Shown here: positions 34,183 to 43,258 of the stretch, in pieces
How the letters are laid out: each line of letters starts with the position of its first letter
Numbering within the stretch: the stretch's first letter is position 1
From: Didymella arachidicola
Lineage: Eukaryota; Ascomycota; Dothideomycetes; Pleosporales; Didymellaceae
DNA: 64,000 nucleotides
Direction of reading: 5' to 3'
Assembly: GCA_016630955.3 (NCBI GenBank)
Contig: CM049987.1
Span: forward strand, 1,736,001 to 1,800,000
Notes under the pieces: model-generated
Databases searched by the model: none
What the model was told of the DNA's origin: nothing
Seen by the model: only the letters and a program-made list of their open reading frames with translations
Made by a program: the position numbers and the translations under genes

Positions 34183-34727
34183 TTCGAATCTGTATAATCT
34201 CCGGTTAGTGGGTAAAGAGTGAACAATGACAGCTGCGCATGCTACGTCACAACCAAAAACACAAAATCGTGGTTGAAGATGCTGTTGGTGTTGCGTATCG
34301 GCGAAAGTGTTGTTGCCAAGCCAAGAGAGTAAACAAAGGACCCCTGTCCCCTCGAGTGCTCTAGCGCCACGCGAGATGGGGCACATCAACGTGCAGCGTG
34401 CGTGTCACGTCACAGAAGGCTAAATCCTCGTTTTGGTTGTTTGGAGTCTGGACAGCGTAGCTCTGGGTCAGTCCGGTAGTGTAGACCCCAAAGTTCAGAC
34501 GGGATGGAAGACAAAGCAACGGCATGTCTTAGTGCTGGTAATTTGTATGCTAGTGATGTGAACCTTCTAAACGCCTCGCTATGCTGACGCATATGCTGAT
34601 GCCCGTGCCATGCAAACGATTTACTGCCAGCAAATCTAAGACATATTTCTTCAGACCTGTAGCTTTGCGCCGAACGCCTTGTGTGTCTCTTTGCGCTCAA
34701 AACATGCTGAATGCTGGTATGTGTGTA

Positions 34728-35975
34728 CTACACCTGCCTCACGTATGCTGGGACCAGTTAGCATATCGTTCGAGTACCGTAGCTGTCAGATCCTTGACTC
34801 ACTAGCATCGATCTTCTTGATGTTTGGTAGTGCGAGGCGCACTTTGTTGCGATATAACGCCGGCTGAGCAAGCTGAAGAGGGTTACCCTCGAAGTACACT
34901 GTCTCTAGCTCTTCCTTGCCTTTGAGTTGATTCTCGACCTCGGCAAAGTTGCTGATCCGGCAATATGATGCCCAGAGCTCCGTCAGATGAGTGAGGTTTT
35001 CCAAGCCGGAAAGATGTTCAATAGGATTCCAGCTTATGTCGATCACTTGCAGATTGACATTGTGCTCCAGCCCTTCCAGCGACGTGAGCAGGTTGTGTGA
35101 GATGTGTAGCTCCTCAAGGTTCACGAGTTTATCAAGCCCTGTTATCGATCGCAGGCGGTTCGACTGGATGGATAGGATCTTGAGGTTAGTAAGGGTATCA
35201 AGCCCCTTGATCTCTGTGATCTTGTTCTTGCCCAGCCAGAGCTCCTCCAAGCCTGTGAGTGTCTCCAGATTCTGTATCTCACGAACCCTGTTGGCGCCCA
35301 ATTCAATTTGCCGCAGATTCGTCAGACCATCCAGGTTCTCAATTGTGCTGATTTTGTTCTGTACAAAGTACAGATCCTTCAGCTTTCTCAGATGATTCAG
35401 ACGCTTGATGTGTTTGATCTTGTTGAAGGAGAGGTCGAGCGAAGTGAGTTCGGTGAATGCATCGAAGCCCTTGACGTGTGAGATGAGGTTGTCGTACAGA
35501 TCGATCTCAGTCAAGATTGCGGCAGCGTCCGTGGGTATGTCGATCGTCTGTATGCGGTTCTGCCGCAAGCAAAGACGCTGTAATTGTTAGCAGGAGTGGG
35601 CTGACAATGTAGGTGCCTCAGTACCTTCATCTGCTTGAACCTCTCCAGTTTCAGTTTTGACATGTCGGCAATCTTGCAGTGTACCAGCTCAATCTCGTCT
35701 TCTTCTTCGGGCATGTCGTCGAGAAGGTCCTCGTCTGCCTGGATCTCATCTGGTTGAAAGGCTTCATCTTCGGACTCTTCTGCATCGCTCTGTGGTTCGG
35801 CATTCGGATCGGCGGGATATTTGACTACAACATTCTTATCCACCCGCAGTTTGCCGTCCCAGCCCCTACTATCTCGTGGTTTATCGTGTTCGTCTTTGTC
35901 TTCGTCCTGGGCGGCGGTCGTACTGGTCGAGGCGGGGTCGACTTCAGCGTGCGGGGCAGCATTCGGCTCAGCCAT
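34728..35975 (-). CDS. SDS22: Protein phosphatase 1 regulatory subunit Sds22
   Basis: Three exons, 35975-35625, 35577-34803 and 34747-34728, encode 381 aa. After an acidic N-terminal region (about 1-110) come about eleven tandem 22-residue leucine-rich repeats of the Sds22 class (L-x-x-L-x-x-L-x-L-x-x-N-x-I-x-x-I), for example L-T-E-I-D-L-Y-D-N-L-I and L-E-E-L-W-L-G-K-N-K-I, ending in an LRR cap with Y-F-E-G-N-P-L. Sds22 binds and helps mature the PP1 catalytic subunit for mitosis. The final exon is 20 bp: splicing a 55 bp intron (GTGAGT..GCTAAC..CCCAG) gives the ending I-D-A-T-Y-V-R-Q-V, close to the conserved family C-terminus, whereas reading through gives I-D-A-S-E-S-R-I and a stop at 34786. 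Confidence 0.93.
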
Positions 35976-38412
35976 CGTAGACCTGGTGGCGGTAATTGCG
36001 GAGCAAACAAACGAAAACAGGTGCAGTGCTCGTGCTGGTCGATACTACAAGTGGAATGTGAAAGGTACTGAAGTGATGCATGCAGAAGTTACGTAGCGGA
36101 CCGCTAAGCTTTACCAGCGACTAGGCAAGGGTCCACCTAACAGCCTTGCGGGGGTGACGGACTTTCACGCACTGACACGCCACGATCGTCAGGCACGGAA
36201 CAAACGAACGGGTCGAACGCTTTCTGTGGAACTAACATGCTCGGGTTGACTCTGGTCTAGATGGCTAGCCCCAGCTCACATCTCAAGACTATGCTAACTG
36301 CGTGTGGTCTTTGTTACAAACAAGTGAAACTACACAGTAACACAACCGCGATCACCCTTGACGGTGTTGAAAGAAAACTGCTTCCAGCAGCGTCAGTTAG
36401 TTACTTATTGACCAGCATTTGTACTGCATGACACCAGGACTGAGTCCAGCTTGATCGCCATATTGTTGTTGTGAGCACGGGATACAGGGTAGAATCTATT
36501 GCTTCAAGTGCCACTTTTAAAGGGCAGCGAAGTCATGATATGGGCATCTCCTGGTCTCGGATTTTGATGTATGGTATAGTGAGGCCAGTATTATCAGCTA
36601 CATGCTGTGAGATCGGGATAGAGCCTGATTTATAGGCAATCTCGAGTTGGCTGCATCATTGGGTGTCGCTTTCGGTCCCAAAGCATGTATGCTAATATCC
36701 TGCTTCACGGAAAAGCTTTTGAGTCGGCAAATAAATACATATAGAACTTCTGAGGGCGAACGACATCGCTTCTTGAAGACCTGCGAAACTGAGACCAACG
36801 CAACGTGAATCCCTGTCTGACAGCTGGAATGTGTCAGGCAGCCTTCCAGAAGGTGGTACGGCAAACCTAGAAACTGCTTTTAGCCGTCACGAATCTGGCT
36901 TGCGCCGAACGGTGCCGTTTCTGTGAAGCGTCGAACGGTCATCTGCCGACATAATTGAGTGCCTTTGCTTCTTACCGCTGAATTCCTTCCCGCCAGAAGC
37001 AGCTAAGGCACAGCGTTGTGAAGCCATCCAGCCACCCCGCAGTCAGCGGCGGTTTTAGTCTTCGATCTCCAGTGCAGCACACCCTCAGCTCCCTATAAGA
37101 GAGATCTGGTGACTGTTCGACAAGGAATGAACGTCTTGAAGCTGTCGATCGACACGGGATGATCTCGACGTGCGACGGGCCGTTAGGCTTTCGTTCGCCA
37201 CAGGGTGGAACGCAAGACATCATCTGGCATGTGACAGCTCGCACCAAATCAAAACATTGTTGTGCGTTTCTGTGAGATCTGCACCAGTCACCTCCAAACT
37301 TTCCTGAACTATTGCCCGCGCTGCAAGGTCCGCTCCGAAGCTGACAGGACCACGGACTTGATATGGGTCTGGGATGCAGCGGCAGAGGTGCATCTGGTCT
37401 CACAGCTGAAGTGGGACGCTATAGGCTGCAGACGTGATGCTCTCCCCGTGCGACGGCGCTTAGCTGTGAGGTTAGCTCAGCCATGCGGCCGGTTGATGAC
37501 CTGGTGCCAGTGGCCTCCTCGGAATCTGCAGGGCCTGCGGTTTATTGAGCGAGGGCCAGCATCTGGAGGCCGCACAAACCAAGCGCAAATGATGCCCGTC
37601 GCAGTGATGCGCTTCTGCACACTCTCAGAATGCGGCGTGTTTCTGTGCGAGGACGAGTCGCGGCATGTCATTGGCTGCATGGATGATGGCAACAAGCCCA
37701 CCAGATGGAGTGCAGGATGGAGGAGAGCGAGTTTGGGCCTGGGCCACTCCTCAAGCGGCCGCCTGGCTAGCACAAAATAGTGCTAGAGAGCAGCAGCATG
37801 CACCCTGGGCCCTCCATAAGAGGCCCCTGCCGCTGGGTGTGGCCGCTCGACACAGCCCCAGAGACAGCTGCCAGCGACGCCCATCTGCTACTCGAGCTGT
37901 CTGTTTCGCAGTTCACGTCAGTCTCAGAGCCGCATCCGCAGACGCAGCCGCAACTCGACTGTGGGCGTGACCCGTGCCGTACCAAACCAGGCAATTCGCT
38001 GGGTGGAGAAGGTATTGGCGCTTGATGACGGTGAAAGACGGCGTCTCATTTCCGCCCGCGTTAGCGAACCAGCCTCATCCCAAGCACCGATCCTGGCCTC
38101 GTAGCTCCCTACGCCGCCTCTCTCGTTCTCGCGCGCACCCTCGACGACTGCTTTGCCCGTCTCCCCTCCATCGCGACGCCGCGTCCGCTCGTTCCATCTC
38201 GTGCGCCTGCCGACAGCTGTGCTGTGACTGCCAATCTGCCGCATCGGGAAGCCGCGCCTGAGAGCTCTGGGTCGACGGGACAACCTCAGCTACCACCCAC
38301 GAGGCCACCGCTCCACGCGACGACGCCCGCAGTCGCCGACGCCGCTCGCCGTCCATCTCCACGCCCCCCAGCTAATTGCGCGTTGCCCGTCTGAGGCATC
38401 TGCTGCGCAGCT
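35976..38412. other. Divergent upstream region of SDS22 and the Psr1-type phosphatase, 2.4 kb
   Basis: The last 500 bp before 38413 are C/T-rich with repeated CGCC/CTCGC blocks, likely promoter or 5' leader of the phosphatase. The middle has short open frames without resemblance to families. No repeat structure seen. Confidence 0.45.
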
Positions 38413-40313
38413 ATGAGCACCGACCCGACCCTGTCCGTTACCGGCGCATCGTCGCTCGAGAAGCCCATCGCAGGCCTAGGTACCGCCCAGCCCAACGGCG
38501 ATGGCACGTCTCACCGCCCCCGACTGCAGCTATATGCATGCAGCGGGGATGCACGCCGCAGACGCAATGGCTAACGACGCTCGCAGGCTCACACACAATC
38601 GTGCCGCCCCGGACCTCGTCCACCGCCGAAGGCAAGCAGCCGCTGCTGGACGTGCCCTCGAACGCAAACGATGCACAGACACCCTCTGGTACTGGGCTGA
38701 GCGGTATCACTGCCGCCGACGCCGAGAGCATCGGCAAGGGATCGAAGCACTCGAAGCGCAGCTTCATGGGCAAGCGAAGGGCGGCAAGCACTGCGAGCAG
38801 CAAGCGCTCTGGCCAGCCGACCAACCACCCCGACAAGACCGCCCAGGCACCTCCTGTCCCTGCCACGCCTGCCACCAACCGTGAAGGCTCGACAAGAAGC
38901 AAGGCGAGAAAAACTGGAGGGCTGCTCTCATGCCTGCCGTGCTTCGCGCCGAAGGATGTTCGGGAAGAGGGTACACCCTTGGAAAATGTCAAGCGGGCCG
39001 AAAAGATCCCAGAAGGGCGTACATCGCAATCGACACCAGTCAGGAAGCAGTACCCAGTAGCTGCTGCTGAGTCAAGCACCGCCGAGTCAAAAGACCTGGT
39101 CGACGAGAAGGCACCTCCTGAGACATTCAGTCCTGGTGCTTTCGAGAAGCCGAGATCTGGTGGTGATGGCACTGCTGAGCCTGTCCGACCCTCGCATGAT
39201 AGCCCTCCTCAAATCGTCACGAGGAGCTCGTCCAAGAAACAGCAAGCCTCTGAGGCAGCACTTCCCCCGATTCCTGTTCAGCCTGGTCTTCTGCAGACAA
39301 ACCAGCCCATCATCAATGTTCAGAACCCAACCCCTGGCACCACTCCCGTTGTTAGCAGACCGTCAGAGGAGCAACAGAGAATCATCGAGGACCAAACCGA
39401 AGAGCAAAAAGCCTTGGATGCCGACATCGAGATGAAAGATGTTCCCCTGTCCACAAACGATGTGCCTCAGGAAGGTGAAGACCTAGACGCCGCAGTTGCG
39501 ACGACGGAACAGCCCAAGATTGACCTGCCGCCTCCACCTCCGCTTGAGCAGAGACAAGATGCTATCCAGAAACAAACGTCTGAGATGTCTGAAGCTTCTG
39601 AGCCGCAGAAATATCTCCTGGGTCCGATCGAGCCTAGGTTCAAGGGCAAGAAGTGTTTGGTTCTTGATCTCGACGAGACTTTGGTCCACAGCAGCTTTAA
39701 GGTACGGTTCCGTTGGCATAAGTTCTTGAGCTCTGCGTGCTAACTCCATCAAAGATACTGCACCAGGCCGACTTCACTATCCCCGTTGAGATCGAGGGTC
39801 AATACCATAACGTATACGTTATCAAGCGTCCTGGCGTCGATCAGTTTATGAAGAGGGTCGGCGAGCTGTATGAGGTTGTCGTCTTCACTGCATCCGTGTC
39901 AAAGGTTCGTTTGACGCTTCTGTTTTACTGGCTGGAAGCTGACACATCTAGTACGGTGATCCACTCCTTGACCAGCTTGATATCCACGGCGTTGTACACC
40001 ACAGACTGTTCCGCGAGAGTTGTTACAACCACCAGGGCAACTATGTTAAGGTATGCCTTTCTTCCCAGTCAACCCACAAAGCATACTGATTCAATCTCAG
40101 GATCTCTCGCAAATCGGTCGTGACCTGAAGGACACTATCATTATCGACAACTCACCAACCTCGTATATCTTCCACCCGCAACACGCCGTCCCGATCAGCA
40201 GCTGGTTCTCTGATGCCCACGATAACGAACTCCTCGATCTGATACCCGTACTCGAAGACCTTGCTGGCACCCAAGTCAGCGATGTCAGTTTGGTGCTCGA
40301 TGTTGCTTTGTAA
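38413..40313 (+). CDS. PSR1: HAD-type protein phosphatase, Psr1/Psr2 (CTD-phosphatase-like)
   Basis: Five exons, 38413-38479, 38587-39701, 39755-39904, 39952-40050 and 40101-40313, encode 547 aa. The first intron (107 bp) is the longest in the window; the others are 47-53 bp. A long disordered N-terminal region contains a Cys-rich patch G-L-L-S-C-L-P-C-F near residue 190, reminiscent of the acylated cysteines of yeast Psr1. The FCP1-like catalytic domain starts near 375 with D-L-D-E-T-L-V-H-S-S (nucleophile Asp), continues R-P-G-V-D-Q-F-M and V-V-V-F-T-A-S, and ends I-I-I-D-N-S-P-T-S-Y and W-F-S-D-A-H-D-N-E-L. Yeast Psr1/Psr2 are plasma-membrane phosphatases in the general and sodium stress response. 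The start ATG follows CAGCT and is the first after the pyrimidine-rich leader. Confidence 0.92.
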
Positions 40314-40546
40314 GCGCAGACGACGAATACCCCTTGCGCATACCCTGTTTTATTGTCTGACATAATTTTCCGGAGTCTTCGATTCGAAGCTTGTACTTTG
40401 TAATCAGTTCTGTAATCTCCTTGCGAGACATGACGTGGGGCAGCTCTGGTTGACGTCCAAAAATCAACGTCTCGCCAGTCGTCGCTTCCAACGCTTGTCC
40501 GCAGCGATTCGAATACCTTTTCTACGCAAAAATCTGGAGCAGGCAT
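40285..40546 (-). other. Possible eroded or small coding fragment, tail to tail with the phosphatase
   Basis: On the minus strand one frame ending at 40285 reads in a protein-like way, with E-T-L-I-F-G-R-Q-P-E-L-P-H-V and then S-R-K-E-I-T-E-L-I-T-K-Y-K, and an overlapping frame starting at the ATG 40544-40546 is also open. A good ATG in the first frame is lacking: it is preceded by an in-frame TAG at about 40523, unless a 5' exon splices to that AG. I recognise no family. It overlaps the last 29 bases of the phosphatase gene. It may be a gene relic, a small unknown gene, or chance. Confidence 0.25.
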
Positions 40547-41126
40547 CGGTGTTGGAATGAAGTTTGGGAAAGAGAAACACTAATACTGGCTTATTCATAC
40601 ATACCTCTCCCCGATGTACACGCCTCGAGCGTCACTGTCGAATACCATCTCCTTTGTACCTACCCATCTCTTTGACTAGTATAGCATTTCGGCGGGCTGC
40701 ATCAATGCATTTCCTCGTTACTCTCTTGTTGATCATAGGTGAACTAGGCATGTAGAGAACCTTCCAGCACTGAATGTATCTAGTAGATTCTACCCTGCGT
40801 CTTGTAAGACATGCATGAGTTTATGCAATTGCATTTGACCTGCAGCCTGCATGTGTCATGACGTTTCAAGGGCCAAAATCTTGGCGACTCACATGCCAAC
40901 TGACTCGCACGAACCATCCACTCATCTGTCATCCCCGCGTCAAGCTACCCATACGACAAGCTATTTATCTTGCCACACCTGCAGCTGGCAGAAATAGGTG
41001 ATTGAAGATTATAAACTTTAGCAGCGATATAAGCTTGCCCTGACTGCCTCCAGTTGTCTGTGGTACGAACCTCACCCGCAAACCTATGGAACGATAGCAC
41101 CGCGTGTCTCATGAACACACCAAGCA
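40547..41126. other. Intergenic, about 0.6 kb
   Basis: Promoter region of the acyltransferase gene; moderately AT-rich, no coding frame supported. Confidence 0.4.
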
Positions 41127-42291
41127 ATGGAAAAATACAGCCAATTCCGTGACAAAGGTATGCCCCCTCATTCACTTAGTGAATTCATGCGCATGAGCTG
41201 ATCAATGATGCAGGTACGGCTATAGCGCCCTTTTTGCCTGTGCCTCCGGCTCCGGTAAGCCTTGCATGGACGCCAATCTACGCCTTCCTCTTTCTCTGCC
41301 GCATACCCTTCGTAGTTGGGCTCTCGGTCTTCTATTTTGGCATCGTTGAATGGCTGCCTGTAGGCGGTACAATCAAATATGTTCTGCTTTGGGCGCTCCT
41401 GGGCCTGACTGGAGTATGGTGGGTGGACTTCCAGGTCGACGGCGTGAAGCGTGGGTACGTCATTCTTCCAGCGCTCAAAGAGGATAGGGAGGCTGACAGA
41501 CTTCCAGAAGACTATCTGAAGCAAAGGAGCACACTCCTCAGGCTGGCACCATCATCGCCTCCTCGTTCACGTCCCCTCTCGACCCACTCTACCTCGCGGG
41601 CATCTTCCAACCCATCTTCACGCGCTCATACCCGAATAGCCGCAAAGTCGAGCGCATCACACTTTTCCGCGCGATCCTTCTCGCATTCGCGCCGCCCACA
41701 ATCATCCCACAAGATGACTCCAAACTCGTCACCCTTGCCTCCCTCGTAGAAACAAACCCCAAGAGCATTATCTGCGTGTTTCCAGAATGCACTACCACAA
41801 ATGGCCGCGGCATCTTGCCGTTGAGCCCCAGCTTGCTGAGTGTAAATGGCAACACCAAAATCTACCCAGTCAATCTACGCTACACGCCTCAAGACGTCAC
41901 GACGCCTGTCAGCGGCGGATACATCAGTTGGCTCTACCAGCTGCTCTCGAAACCTTCCCACCAGATGCGCGTTCGTATCGCAATGCGCGTGTACAACAGC
42001 CCCAGCATCGATTCCCCGGCCAAGAAGCCCGAGACAGCTGTCGGGTCTGGGTACGAATCCAACGTCTTCGACATACCAGACCTCCGCAACGGCGCGAGTA
42101 GTAGACTTGAGGGAGAGACGGGCATGGACATCACCATTGGGGAGACGGAAGGCGAGGTCAGTGCGCAAGAGCAGAAGGTTCTTGACCGTGTTGCTGAGGA
42201 CCTGGCGAGGCTGGGACGAGTGAAGAGAGTTGGACTTGATGTCGGCGATAAGATTGACTTTCTGAAGGTCTGGCTGAAGAGGAGACGATGA
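41127..42291 (+). CDS. 1-acyl-glycerol-3-phosphate acyltransferase-like membrane protein (PlsC superfamily, Vps66/Loa1-like)
   Basis: Three exons, 41127-41157 (31 bp), 41214-41454 and 41508-42291, encode 351 aa. Intron 2 (GTACGT..GGCTGAC..TTCCAG, 53 bp) is needed to bring the two halves into one frame. Two hydrophobic segments lie near residues 25-45 and 55-75. The PlsC-like core has G-T-I-I-A-S-S-F-T-S-P-L-D-P-L-Y-L where most members have the catalytic HX4D motif, and F-P-E-C-T-T-T-N-G-R-G as the substrate-binding FPEGT-type motif. Layout resembles the Vps66/Loa1 branch of fungal lysophosphatidic acid acyltransferases, which act at the ER and lipid droplets. The missing His of motif I makes catalysis uncertain. 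Start is the first ATG and gives a short cytosolic leader. Confidence 0.82.
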
Positions 42292-42626
42292 ACGGTTGTG
42301 GCGATGCAAGACAAAGAGCATACCAAGAAAGAAGATGTAGCATTTATCAAGAAGAGATTGTGGCCACTTTATAAGAGATTCACTACCCATAAACCGAACA
42401 TCTTCCACTAAGCCATCGCAAACATCCGCCTCAAGGTTCCTGTCCACCGGTGCCAGAGTAAACCTCATCATCTGACTACTACATCCAATAAGACCTCCAC
42501 TCGCACATGCAGATTGCAAGAGTCCTCTATGAACATCGCCTTCTCGCGCCAAAAAAAACAAAAAAAACCATCTCCATCTCTCTCTGCCTTCGCCTCTCGG
42601 GCTAAGGCCCAAGAACCGGCAGAAGC

Positions 42627-42633
42627 AAAAAAA
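42627..42633 (-). terminator. Pol III T-run terminator of tRNA-Phe
   Basis: Seven consecutive T on the minus strand downstream of the tRNA 3' end, preceded by no shorter T4 run closer to the gene. Function is inferred from the known Pol III requirement for four or more T. Confidence 0.55.
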
Positions 42634-42675
42634 GACGTTTTCGTGATCCCAAACTCGCTGGGCACGGAAGCTAGT

Positions 42676-42761
42676 GTCGCTTCTGTGGATCGAACACAGT
42701 ACCTCCAGATTTAATGACTGACAACTTCAGTCTGGCGCTCTCCCAAGTGAGCTAAAGCGAC
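42676..42761 (-). tRNA. tRNA-Phe(GAA) with a 14-nt intron
   Basis: On the minus strand the acceptor arms GTCGCTT (42761-42755) and AAGCGAC (42682-42676) pair perfectly over 7 bp. The D arm is GCTC/GAGC with loop ACTTGGGA, the anticodon stem CCAGA/TCTGG, the loop CTGAAGA with anticodon GAA, and the T arm CTGTG/CACAG with loop TTCGATC. A 14-nt intron (42711-42724) lies one base 3' of the anticodon, the standard eukaryotic position. Removing it leaves 72 nt before CCA addition. A run of seven T on the minus strand at 42627-42633, 43 nt downstream, is a good RNA polymerase III terminator. Confidence 0.95.
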
Positions 42762-43258
42762 TGGATTCAATGGTTATTGATATAACATCTATGAATTGAA
42801 ACATATATAACCTATTTAAAAAAGGCATTGGAATACAATCAGCTCAAAGGTTCGGACACATCATCGTTTCTTGGCTCCTACCGAAAGTAGGCCGTGGGAT
42901 CAGAGTATGGGATAGAGCAGGCTAATGGTGTGGGGCCAAACCTCCGCAAAAAAAAAAAAAAAAAAACCCTACCGTCCATTTACAGAGCCTTGGCAATTAA
43001 CCCTCACAGTTGGGATCATTCGAGTGCGTGAGTGTGCATGAGTGAGTGCGTATGAGAGAGCTGCAATATGTTGCAGATTGTAGATGCCTATTTATAGTTT
43101 TATGGTATCATATGCACATCCCAGGACATGGTGCCGGTTATGGCTTCTTTCGTAGATATACACCACCCATCGAACTCCAACTTCAGAACCCCGAGGCACA
43201 GTACCCAAATATTGTCACGCGCTCACCTGCTCGCTATTCTCGTCACTGATATCTCCTT

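Larger units (their letters stand above)
42292..43258. other. Intergenic, 0.97 kb, containing the tRNA gene
   Basis: Apart from tRNA-Phe this holds several A-rich tracts, including a 19-A homopolymer at 42948-42966 and the block of A7-A8 runs at 42550-42567. No protein-coding frame supported. Confidence 0.55.

Noticed and set aside
37262..37780. Plus-strand frame with a C-x2-C..C-x2-C pattern (zinc-ribbon-like)
   Set aside because: It has no ATG at its start, no family resemblance after the four cysteines, and overlaps open frames on the other strand; most likely chance.
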